From: a virus
IMG/VR virus record: IMGVR_UViG_3300044970_002308
Span: 1 to 64,000 of that record
Length of the DNA: 64,000 bases
Reading direction: 5' to 3' (one strand)
The notes under the pieces were generated by a model. It saw only the letters and a program-made list of their open reading frames with translations, was not told the DNA's origin and did not search any database. The position numbers and the translations under genes are program-made. Shown here in pieces: positions 36,609 through 46,400 of this stretch. The stretch's first letter is position 1. Each line of letters begins with the position of its first letter.

Positions 36609-36979
36609 CAACGCACCTCTTCATAAGAGCACACAATTGTCAGATCTCCACCCGCACTAGCCTGAACTGTGAGCCTTCTGTCTTCTTCAAGCCAAATTGG
36701 AGCGTCTCTGCCTACTAAAACAACGGTAGCATCCGCTGGAACAGTAACGGTATTGACGATTGGAAAACCCGTTCCAGCCGTGGCGGAATTGTATATCCTC
36801 AAAGTACAATCGACCGAAACCACTCCGTCAATATTCGCTGCATAAATAGATACTATTTTTATAGCAGCATCGGAGTTAGCTGCATTAACTAAAAGATTGG
36901 TTTCTGTTGTGTTTGCGAGCGTTAAATATGTTGTTTTTCCATTAACGGTCGTTGGCGACATGAGATTAGGCGTTACCAT
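36608..36979 (-). CDS. Small beta-sandwich virion protein
   Basis: This 123-residue protein is built of beta-type sequence: LANTTETNLLVNAANSDAAI, KIVSIYAANIDGVVSVDCTL, VTVPADATVVLVGRDAPIWL, EEDRRLTVQASAGGDLTIVC. The pattern (hydrophobic strand, polar turn, late acidic loop 'l.e...l.v.as..gdl...csYe') resembles small fibre- or tail-decoration proteins of aquatic phages, though I cannot name a family. It overlaps the DUF4376-like gene upstream by 14 bases and the LamG gene downstream by one base. The 126-aa protein at 51394-51774 has a broadly similar plan. Confidence 0.65.
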   Translation of the reverse strand: MVTPNLMSPTTVNGKTTYLTLANTTETNLLVNAANSDAAIKIVSIYAANIDGVVSVDCTLRIYNSATAGTGFPIVNTVTVPADATVVLVGRDAPIWLEEDRRLTVQASAGGDLTIVCSYEEVR

Positions 36980-37550
36980 AATTTATTCCCTCCAGTTCCT
37001 CTATAGTGGTTGATGATTTTATTTGAAGTCTTAACAATGAATCTTCTTGGCTTAGTTGAGATCTTGCTTGTCCATAGGCTAGCATCAAAGAAGTCAAGTC
37101 CTGAATATTCAATTCGTGGCTAACTCCTTCAATATCTATGATCGTGGTTGAGTTCTGCAATCCCAGAGCCGAAGCTTCTTTGAGCAATAAGAATGCTCCC
37201 ATAAGCAATGTAACATCAGAAATATCTAAACCGAGGCTCCAACCATAAGGAGTAGCCCATCCCGATTTGATTTTTTCTTTCCAAACCTCGTCAAGAGCTT
37301 CTAATTTTTGTTGTTTGGCTTCTTCAAGGCTGGGCATTTTTAAATTAATATCTTCTTGAGTAATCTCCGTGATCATAAAGCCGGACAGCTCTAATATTTC
37401 GGGATCATTTGACCATTGTGATGGATCCGTTCTTGTTGACCCGTCAGGTAATCTAATTCTATTAGGAAGCGTCTCAATTAGCCCGGTTAATTTATTTCTG
37501 TAATAAGGAGGCTGTCCATAGTATTTTAAAATTAAATTATTATCAATCAT
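36966..37550 (-). CDS. DUF4376-like tail-fibre assembly protein
   Basis: This is a 194-residue protein. Residues 1-75 form a small N-terminal part with a consensus found before many fibre-assembly domains (GQPPYYRNKLTGLIETLPNR). About 80-190 match the DUF4376-like helical region: LEEAKQQKLEALDEVWKEKI, then ATPYGWSLGLDISDVTLLMG with the conserved 'G..l..s..d...l', followed by Ala/Leu-rich helices. Such proteins are usually encoded beside the fibre they help to fold or attach. Here it follows the shorter collagen-like fibre gene, its likely client. Confidence 0.7.
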   Translation of the reverse strand: MIDNNLILKYYGQPPYYRNKLTGLIETLPNRIRLPDGSTRTDPSQWSNDPEILELSGFMITEITQEDINLKMPSLEEAKQQKLEALDEVWKEKIKSGWATPYGWSLGLDISDVTLLMGAFLLLKEASALGLQNSTTIIDIEGVSHELNIQDLTSLMLAYGQARSQLSQEDSLLRLQIKSSTTIEELEGINYGNA

Positions 37551-37561
37551 TTATTAGTTTC

Positions 37562-38194
37562 CTAGTTAAAAATTGTACCTATATAGTAAGAGTTTTTAGT
37601 GGCATTGGTTCCTTGAATGCCTTGAATGCCTTGACTGCCGGTCAAACCTTGACTGCCGGTCAAACCTTGAACGCCGTCTATTCCTTGACTGCCGGTTAAG
37701 CCTTGGACTCCTTGACTGCCCGTGATACCTTGACTGCCGGTTAAACCTTGACTGCCGGTTAGGCCTTGAATTCCTTGACTGCCGGTTAGGCCTTGAATTC
37801 CTTGACTGCCCGTTAAGCCCTGACTGCCGTCTATTCCTTGACTGCCGGTTAAACCTTGACTACCCGTAATACCTTGAATACCTTGGCTGCCCGTGATGCC
37901 TTGAACGCCTTGACTTCCCGTACTACCGGAGGTGCCTTGACTACCAGTTATTCCTTGAACACCCTGACTACCCGTGCTACCGGCGGTACCTTGACTGCCC
38001 GTGATACCTTGAACGCCCTGACTACCGGACGGACCTGCGGTATTTACATAGACTAACGTGTTCCAAGCAGTAACACCGTCTCCTACTTTAAACCTCTGTG
38101 TATCTATTTCAAAAACAATTTCGCCGGCCGCAAGTATAGGATTAACAGAAGCCAAAGTAGCGGCTGTTCCTCGTTTGTTTTGAATTGTTGGCAT
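37562..38194 (-). CDS. Collagen-like fibre with Mtd-type N-terminus
   Basis: This is a 210-residue protein. Residues 1-52 form a Mtd-N-type attachment domain ([20 protein letters not shown], then [20 protein letters not shown]). About 55-195 are uninterrupted Gly-X-Y triplets of the type [12 protein letters not shown], and the C-terminus is a short [14 protein letters not shown]. The triplets form a collagen-like triple helix by analogy with known phage fibres. The X/Y positions are mainly Ser, Thr, Gln, Ile, Leu and Val, and proline is nearly absent. The 2OG-oxygenase-like gene lies immediately upstream. The gene encodes a thin trimeric shaft with a very short tip. Confidence 0.85.
   Translation of the reverse strand: MPTIQNKRGTAATLASVNPILAAGEIVFEIDTQRFKVGDGVTAWNTLVYVNTAGPSGSQGVQGITGSQGTAGSTGSQGVQGITGSQGTSGSTGSQGVQGITGSQGIQGITGSQGLTGSQGIDGSQGLTGSQGIQGLTGSQGIQGLTGSQGLTGSQGITGSQGVQGLTGSQGIDGVQGLTGSQGLTGSQGIQGIQGTNATKNSYYIGTIFN
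37600..38040 (-). repeat. Collagen-like Gly-X-Y triplet repeat (short fibre)
   Basis: Tandem 9-base and 18-base units encode the triplets GSQ, GLT, GIQ and GVQ. On the plus strand they read as repeated 'ccttgactgcc' words. The variation among copies is synonymous or conservative, so the protein repeat is the selected object. Confidence 0.9.
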
Positions 38195-38233
38195 TATAAC
38201 AACCTCTATAAAAACTTTTTTATCAGTATATTC

Positions 38234-38680
38234 TTAGCCTATATCAAATCCGATAGAAAATCTATTACATTTTGACCAAACACAGTGCCACTGGGGGATA
38301 TTAAATATTCTAATATTAAAACCAATCTCATCTCTATCTATTAGAATATTATCTTTTTCAATATCGTACCAATTCATACCACTATCACCACTTTCTGACC
38401 ATGATATATATATTCTTTTGCCAGATTTTGGACCGTTAGTATGCCACCCCATACCGCCGCGTGGTGGATAAAATATGAGATTTTTGCATCTGTACCCTAA
38501 AATTTCCATGTGCTCTTCTAAAAATATTTTTTGAAAATAGCCGGTTTTGTTTTCATAATCCAACAAGTCTGATGGCCTATCAAATAATTTATCAAAATTA
38601 AAACCTGGCGTATTAACATAATTTATATGTTTATTACTTAATAGTTCTGTAATATTGATGTTATTTAATTTAAAATTCAT
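38234..38680 (-). CDS. 2-oxoglutarate/Fe(II) oxygenase-like protein
   Basis: This 148-residue protein has the beta-strand arrangement of a double-stranded beta-helix oxygenase. The presumed metal-binding motif is H80-T-N82 in PRGGMGWHTNGPKSGKR, the second His is H132 in NIPQWHCVWS, and an Arg (R140, in CNRFSIGFDIG) lies where 2-oxoglutarate is bound. The usual acidic residue of HxD is replaced by Asn, which is unusual. The size is close to the minimal catalytic core. The gene lies between two collagen-like fibre genes and overlaps the upstream one by four bases (ATGA), so a fibre protein is a possible substrate. Proline is scarce in those fibres, so prolyl hydroxylation in the classical sense is doubtful. 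Confidence 0.7.
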   Translation of the reverse strand: MNFKLNNINITELLSNKHINYVNTPGFNFDKLFDRPSDLLDYENKTGYFQKIFLEEHMEILGYRCKNLIFYPPRGGMGWHTNGPKSGKRIYISWSESGDSGMNWYDIEKDNILIDRDEIGFNIRIFNIPQWHCVWSKCNRFSIGFDIG

Positions 38681-40380
38681 TGTATATTAGCCGAAAAAGA
38701 TTGTACTCTCGCTCCCCATTCATTTAAGATATATAATCTGATTATATCATTAGTAGCTACAGAAAATGTCGTAGATCTAGACAGCGTGGCTCCGTTTGTT
38801 AAGGGTATCTCCCAAGCCAATAGATTGTTTTTCGTGACCTGTATTACATCGCACCCAAAATCGCCACAACCACTGCGTACTGTCGTTGTTAGGTTTAATG
38901 TTCCTGTAGCAAGACATGTGAACATTAAATATGTGCCATTATTTTCAACCAACCCATTCCATGTTAATGGGCTAGAAGATGTACCAGAACCTGTAGCCGA
39001 ATCAAATACTCCAGTTGAAGCTTTTTGTAAAGAGGCTGATAATACCGAACTGGCTGTTGGAGTGGGAGTCAATGTGGGCGTCTGAGTAGGAGTACTGGTT
39101 ATTGTGGGAGTATTGGGAGGTAGGATCACGCCACAATCGATGGTAATATTAGTATCTAGTTTTGATGTGGTAATAGCCCCGTTAGCAATATCTACTGTTG
39201 TAACAGAGTCGGTATTAATACTCAAAGTAGCTCCGCCATTGCTTATCGTAATATCTCCTTTATTACCATCTGAAAAACCTTGACCTACAGGACCGGTTGC
39301 TCCAATGGTACCCTGCGGGCCTGTTATCCCCTGACTACCCGTAACGCCTTGACTGCCCGTGATACCTTGAACACCTTGACCTCCCGCGCTACCGGAGGCT
39401 CCTTGACTTCCGGTGGTACCTTGACTACCGGTTAAGCCTTGACTGCCCGTGATACCTTGACTTCCAGCAATACCCTGGCTGCCCGTTAAGCCCTGACTAC
39501 CAGTAGTACCTTGACTACCCGTAATACCTTGAATACCTTGGCTGCCCGTGATACCTTGAACTCCTTGACTGCCAGCGCTACCCGTGGTGCCTTGACTACC
39601 CGTAATACCTTGAACTCCTTGACTGCCAGCGCTACCCGTGGTGCCTTGACTACCCGTCAAACCTTGAACGCCTTGCGAACCCGTTAAGCCTTGACTACCA
39701 GTCAAACCTTGACTGCCTGTTAGGCCTTGAATACCTTGATTGCCCGTTAAGCCTTGACTGCCTGTGATTCCTTGGCTACCCATGGTGCCTTGACTGCCCG
39801 TTAAGCCCTGACTACCGGTCAAACCTTGAACGCCATCAATTCCTTGACTTCCTGTTAAGCCCTGACTACCAGTAGTGCCTTGACTACCGGTTACTCCCTG
39901 ACTACCTGTGGTTCCTTGTAAGCCAGTTATTCCCTGACTGCCAGTGTTGCCCGTAGTTCCTTGACTACCAGTTATTCCTTGAACGCCTTGACTACCCGTA
40001 ATGCCTTGAACACCTTGACCTCCCGTGCTACCCGTGGTACCTTGACTACCAATAAACCCCTGAATACCAAATAAACCCTGTATTCCTTGTGTACCAATAA
40101 TTCCCTGAACGCCCTGAGTACCTTGAATAGTGGATATATTATTTAGTGTAGACTGTAAATTATTAATATCGGAAATATTATGTGAATGACCACCAATACT
40201 AACGCCCGTGCCATTAACAAAAATACCCTGACTAAAATTACCAGTACCAGCCACATCTAATTGATATAATGGATTGCTAACATTTATACCAACATTATTA
40301 TTAGCTATATAAATAGTATCACTAATGCCAGAAGCATTAATAGACTGTCCTAAATTAGCGTTTTTTCTAGATATGGTCAT
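38677..40380 (-). CDS. Long collagen-like fibre with C-terminal beta-sandwich tip
   Basis: This is a 567-residue protein. Residues 1-85 form an attachment region containing the fibre signature NNNVGINVSNPLYQLDVAGT and the motif IGGHSHNISDINNLQS. About 87-370 form an uninterrupted collagen-like domain of roughly 95 Gly-X-Y triplets, mostly GSQ, GLT, GTT and GVQ. A short segment and a Pro-Thr linker (TQTPTLTPTPT, about residues 440-460) lead to a C-terminal beta-sandwich tip of about 110 residues. The N-terminus is related to the 103-aa protein at 51787-52098. A triple helix of this length would be about 80 nm. The stop overlaps the oxygenase-like gene. Confidence 0.88.
   Translation of the reverse strand: MTISRKNANLGQSINASGISDTIYIANNNVGINVSNPLYQLDVAGTGNFSQGIFVNGTGVSIGGHSHNISDINNLQSTLNNISTIQGTQGVQGIIGTQGIQGLFGIQGFIGSQGTTGSTGGQGVQGITGSQGVQGITGSQGTTGNTGSQGITGLQGTTGSQGVTGSQGTTGSQGLTGSQGIDGVQGLTGSQGLTGSQGTMGSQGITGSQGLTGNQGIQGLTGSQGLTGSQGLTGSQGVQGLTGSQGTTGSAGSQGVQGITGSQGTTGSAGSQGVQGITGSQGIQGITGSQGTTGSQGLTGSQGIAGSQGITGSQGLTGSQGTTGSQGASGSAGGQGVQGITGSQGVTGSQGITGPQGTIGATGPVGQGFSDGNKGDITISNGGATLSINTDSVTTVDIANGAITTSKLDTNITIDCGVILPPNTPTITSTPTQTPTLTPTPTASSVLSASLQKASTGVFDSATGSGTSSSPLTWNGLVENNGTYLMFTCLATGTLNLTTTVRSGCGDFGCDVIQVTKNNLLAWEIPLTNGATLSRSTTFSVATNDIIRLYILNEWGARVQSFSANIQ
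39280..40125 (-). repeat. Collagen-like Gly-X-Y triplet repeat (long fibre)
   Basis: About 95 consecutive triplets are encoded, with short-period repeats in the DNA. The two fibre genes share the same triplet vocabulary ([21 protein letters not shown]), so exchange between them by recombination is plausible. Confidence 0.9.
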
Positions 40381-40477
40381 ATTGATAATCTCTTGTAATA
40401 TTTATTTATTTACACCTTTATCATAATTCCTGGTCATGAAAGGATAGATACCATAAAAAACAAACCTCATTGACCCA

Positions 40478-43400
40478 TTAAGCCCGTAAAATATTACTAT
40501 TAAAAGCGTTTAATATCTGATTTAAGCTAATAATTTCAGCATCCGTAAAAGATAATCCCACCGAATACATTCCTATAGCAGCATTTGTTAGTACGCCTGG
40601 GCCATGTGTTGATGAATTTTTGTTAAAAATCCCAATTGTGGACGATCCTGGAGTTCCGGGGGTTACAACGGTCGAACCGTCAACGTCAAATATCCCGTTT
40701 TTATAAATCCTTCCTTGAGTAGAAGAGCCTGTACCTAACCAAAAAGTAGGAGGAGTATAAGAAGTACCCCAAACATAATCATTCCCAGCCCCTGAATAAT
40801 ATCCCATAGAAGAGGCCTCTCCGTTTGCGCTGATACTCCATGAGCTAACATTACTAGCTCCATTATCGGATCCTATTAAAGCTCCATAACCTCGCGTATT
40901 TTTTACCGTTTCATAAGCAGATAAGTGGCGATTATTCGTGGTTAAAACCGATTGAGCCAAATTGGTCAACAAATACTTATTACCAGAAAAAGACCCTTGT
41001 AATCCAGAAGTTTCTGAGTAATCGGAAGCTATAAAATTATTATTAATATCAATATGAGATCCATAAAGAACAGTAGCTGAAGGGCCTAAATATAACGGAG
41101 TCAAAGCAGAAACTAGATTGTTTCCACAAAATAGATTTAATCTATAAAATTTATCTCTCAAACCATTTGCATTAATACTATTGCAAAAACTATTTACAGA
41201 GCTAGCAGTATTAGAAGATATAGAACCTCCATTTGTATAAACTCTATTAATCCATAGTTTAGCATCATTGTTTGTTACGGAAGCGAAGGTGTTGCTTGGT
41301 TTGCCTCTAGCAAGACCATCATTAAATGCGTCTATAATAGATGTTAGTGTGGCTATTTCTGAACTTGTTAAATTTATACCAATAGTATATAAAGACAATC
41401 TAGCGTCTGTATGAGTACTACCAACACTTGTTGCTCCTATTTTTTGAGCAAATATTCCTATAGAAGTAGTATCTGGGGCACTGATAGTGTTAACAGAATT
41501 GGTGGTTAAAGTATCCGAATATAGCTTATTCAACCCATCACTATCGGTAAGACCAATCACAAATGTTTTTTCCGTCATTAACATACTAATACCTGTGGAT
41601 AGTTGTCCAGACGCATTACCTGTCCAAAAACTTGCTACATTTGTACCAACATCTGTTTGTAGTCTGGTATCAGAAGTCCAGTCGAGCGTAGCGGCATTGG
41701 TTTTTGCGCCCATAATCATTCTGTATGGCGCAGAAGGTAACTTATTCATAACCACGCCCAAATGTCTATATGTAGCAAAATTTTGTGGCAGCATAGTGTC
41801 TAGCCACTTATTTGAGGCGTTGCCTATTAATCCACTATTTTCACTATAGTCAGCTGATACAAAGTTATTATTTGTGTCTTCTACGCCTCCGTATCTGATT
41901 CCAGAAGTTGTTTGGCTACAATATATCGGCGTTAAACAAGACTCCAAGCCGTTTCCGCAAAATAAATTAACTCGATAGAATTTATTTCTTAATCCGGCAG
42001 CGTCTATACTATTACAAAAAGTATTAACCAAATTAGCGGTGCTAGACGATGCCGAACCGCCCTTAGAGTATACCGTATCTATCCAAATTTTAGCGTCTTC
42101 ATTATCTATTCCCGCAAATCCAGTACTAGATCTACCTCTATTTAAACCCAAATTAAATGTTTCTATAATTTGATATAATACGTTGTGTTCGGAGTCTGTG
42201 AGCGGCAAGCCTATGGTATAACCAGCAACAGTAGCGTCAGAGTGCGAGGATACACCAGCACTACTATTTGTAGCTAAAATAACAAAAGAATTAGGGTTTG
42301 TGTCTGATAACTGACCGCTAATATTAGTGGTTGTAACTACGCCTCCTACTCCTCCAGTATAAAATCTAGCGCTATTATTGGCATTGCGATTAACTACATA
42401 AAGTTCTTGAGCATTGTTTTTATAAGATATTATTGTACCACCACCCCCCGATCCGCTAAAAACCGCAGACATAGTATTAGATAAGACAGCATGATTTATT
42501 TGAAATCTGTCATTATTTAAGTCGTTAGTTGTGCCTATCAATCTTCTGTTATTAGATTGACTGCTTTTGGTCATATATATGCCAATATGTCCTGTTCGGA
42601 GATTGTCGGGAAGTTTATTGGGGGCCAAACCAGTATTCAAAAATTTGGTGGATCCATCACCACGTAACCCTGCCCCTACTCCTGTTTCAACATAATCCGA
42701 ACTAGTAAAGTTATTGTTAGCGTCAATTAAACTACCATACTGAATAGTGCGATCAATTCCTTTGTACAGCGGAACACTCGCTGCATTCACATTATTTCCG
42801 CACATCAAATTTAATCGATAGATTTTACCCCTAAGACCAGCAGAATCTATACTATTGCAAAACGTATTAAGAAGATTTGCTGTAGTACTAGATACCGTGC
42901 CGCCATTATAGTATACATTATCTACCCAAATCTTCGCATCTTCATTCGTAACTGATGCAAAAGAAGCGCTTGGTCTTGTTCGACCCATAGACGTATTGAA
43001 CGCATCGATGGCGTTGTAAAGAGTAACGGTTTCGGCCGAAGTTAATCCTAAGCCTATATGATACATTGAAATTCTACCATCTCCGTAATTCGCTAGTGTT
43101 CCGTTATTATTTAGAGCGTGAATAACAAATCCGTCTGATCCTCTGGCTGCAGACACGGAATTGGATGATGAGCCAGATATTCCGTTCCAAGAATGGAAGA
43201 AATTATTACCGGCTGTCCTAGAATAAACATGATAACCAAAAAGAGTAGAGTTGGTTGGTTCAGCTGGATAGTATGTGGCACCATCCAACCCTCTAGTAAA
43301 TCCATCTCTATAATACAAAACGGTCGTATCTGCATTAGTGTTTTGGGCGACTCCTAGATAGGTACTAAATGCTTTGGATGTAGGCTCAGAAATAAATGCT

Positions 43401-46400
43401 CCAAAAGATATACTAGAATTATTAGTATAATCTGTGCCAAGTCCGGTGTCTAACCTTTTATTTGAACCATTGCCCTTAATACCAGCAAAACTACCGCTCT
43501 GATTATAGTCGGAACTAGTAAAGTTAGTATTTATATCAATTAGAAATCCATGCTGTGTACTGCTAACACCCTGTCCTCTATAAAGAGGTACAGTAGCAGC
43601 ATTTAAGTTGTCTCCACAGAATAAATTGAGTCTAAAGAACCTGCTTCTTAATCCGGCAGAATCTATAGTGTTACAAAAATTTTGTACAGCAGTTGCGGTT
43701 GACAGGCTGACAGTTCCACCGTTTTCATATACTCTAGTAAGCCAATCTCTAGCATCAGCATTAGTGATACTATCAAAAGTTGAACTTAGTGTTGTTTGTT
43801 GTGCTCGTGATAATGCCGCTTGGAAAGTTTGCATTATATCGTAGTAATTCTGTACATCAGCAGATGTTAATGATGTTCCTATAGAATAGCCTTGTAATCT
43901 ATCCAAATAATTAAATAGAGCAATGCCGTTTCCTACTCTATTTTCAGCAAAAATTGAAACAGTACTAACTGTGGTGGGATTCAAAGCATTTGCAAACGTT
44001 AGATCTCGCTGTCCCACCACATTAGCTCTACCCTCATAAAGATTAAGTATGTAATTAGAATAATTACCAACATAAAGTCCTTTTCTTGTTGGATATATAG
44101 CTGTGGTTGAGGTATTAGTTTGATTTAACCGAGCATTAGCAAAAGCTCCAACATTATACCCGGCCAAACCTATTTGTAATGAAAATCCTGTACTAGCACC
44201 ATCATATGCTCCCATAGCATATCCACCACTAGTTAGATCTTTGCTATAAATAGCATAGTGCATGTCGTTATTTAACTGACTAATAGATCCTGTAATAAGA
44301 CCAGTGTCTAAATATCTTCTAGAAATATTGCTATTTCCAGCAATTTCTTGAGTATTTCCTAACAATCCTTGATTTTCTATATAGTTAAAATCGTCAGAAT
44401 TAACATAGTATCCGTATGATATAGGTATATTAATGTCATTTTGATTGCCATATCTAGGACCTAGGCGAGCTGGTGCTCTATATAAAGGCACTAAGCAACT
44501 ATTAATAGTATTTCCACAGAATAAATTAAGTCTATAAAACTTATTTCGTAATCCAGCAGCATCTATACTATTACAAAAATTATTAACAGCCAAAGCCGTA
44601 CTGATACTTACAGTGCCATTATTAGTATAAACAGCATCTATCCAAGATTTAGCTTCGCTATTTGTAACGGAGGCGAATTGTGCCGATGGTCGAATTGGGA
44701 GTCCTCTTCCAAGAGACGTTTGGAAATCTTCCATAATACTACTATATGTTGATACTTCCGCATCAGACATGCTATGGCCAAAACTATACCCTTTAAGATA
44801 TCCGGAAATATATGTGAAACCAGAAGCTCCTACTGATCCATTAGTAAATATGCCGATCTGTGATGTTTGGGGTGTTTGATACAACATATTAAGAGAGTTT
44901 TGGGAAACGGTGCTACCTTGTTCATACGATTTAAAATTGGTAGCACTGCTTCTATTTGATACAAATAAACCCCCGAAATAAGAGCTTCTTGTCGGCACAA
45001 ACGGCCCATAGTTAGAACCTAAATAGTGTCCGTCTGTGGTATCAAAAAAAGCAATACTAATTGATCCACCGCCCATAACTACTCTGTTACCACCAGCATA
45101 TTCATTAGTATCGATATTGTATTGAGTCTGATAAAAAGCCATATGACCAAAATCTGACGCTCCTATAGCATCAAAAGATACTCCTGTCAATAAATGGTTT
45201 CCCTGTGCTGTTGAAATCAGCCCATTTTTTTCATCATAATTAGGTCCTACAAAACCGTTATTTGTATCCGTTCTACTTCCATAAAATGTATTATTATCAG
45301 GACCCAAATATAACGGCGTTAAGCAAGCAGCTAGGTCATTACCACAAAATAAGTTAACTCTATAAAATTTCTTTCTAATTCCAGCAGCGTCTATTCTATT
45401 GCATAAAGAGTTGACCCGATCCGCTGTTCGTTCACTAACGCTTCCTCCGTTTTGAAAAACTCTATCTACCCAATTTTGAGCATCTTTATTGGAGACTTTA
45501 ATGTTGTGTCGAACAATAGACGATCCAATACTATTTGGTGAAGAGTATGATCCTAATCCCCATTTTTCAGAGAGATAGTTCTCAACCATGGCTCTTTCAT
45601 TATCTGTTAATACACGATCATATCTGATACATTCGGCAACATACCCGATCATTCTTCTGGCTGTTTGCCCTCCTCCTGTTCTTGCACCTATTTGAACTCT
45701 GTTTGCTGCGGCGTTTAATGTAACTCCGGTACCCGTAAAGTTTTCTTCTAGATTTCCATTCACATATATTAGAGAATTGGAGGTATTGCTTTGATTATAA
45801 ACTCCCGTAATAACCCTGGGCAAACCCAGCATACTAGAGTTTGTGTTACTAGAAGAGGTTGTACCAGCGCCAGCACCATCCAAAAACACCAAGCAAGCTC
45901 CTGCCGCCGTTGATCCTATATAACAAAATCCTGGACCATTAAGTCCTCCAGTACTATCTCCGTGTGTCACAATACCAGAAACATCTCCGGAGTGAGAATC
46001 TATTCTGCACACCACAAATAGTGTGCAAGGAGCCGCATATGGTCTATTTACCTGAGATAAAAGATCGTCTCCGCCATCAAAATAAAGCATAGGTCTGCCA
46101 TTTTGCATATTCGTGCGATATGTCGGGCGAGCAGAAACCGTAGCCTGAATAACGTCTTGTCCAGAAACTTTATCAGCCCAGTATGCAATAGTTTGTCCGT
46201 CCGCTGAAACATTAGTACTTGCCGCCGTATCAACAAATAGTGTTTTAGGGTCATTCGCATCAAGCCACATAGAGCATCTTGATATGTCTGTTGGTTTAGA
46301 TATAGATGTAGTTAATTTGTTGATATTCCATTTATCGTGCAGATATTTTTCAACTAATTTGCGCTCTTGATCGCTCACAGCCCTATTGTAACAAATAAAC

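Noticed and set aside
37600-40125. Regular short DNA repeats resembling a CRISPR array
   Set aside because: The period is 9 or 18 bases with no unique spacers, and all repeats are in frame as Gly-X-Y codons of the collagen-like genes.
40381-40477. Promoter or terminator in the 97-base gap between the giant adhesin and the long collagen-like fibre
   Set aside because: A T-rich stretch follows the stop codon, but no stable hairpin and no paired -35/-10 boxes are present.
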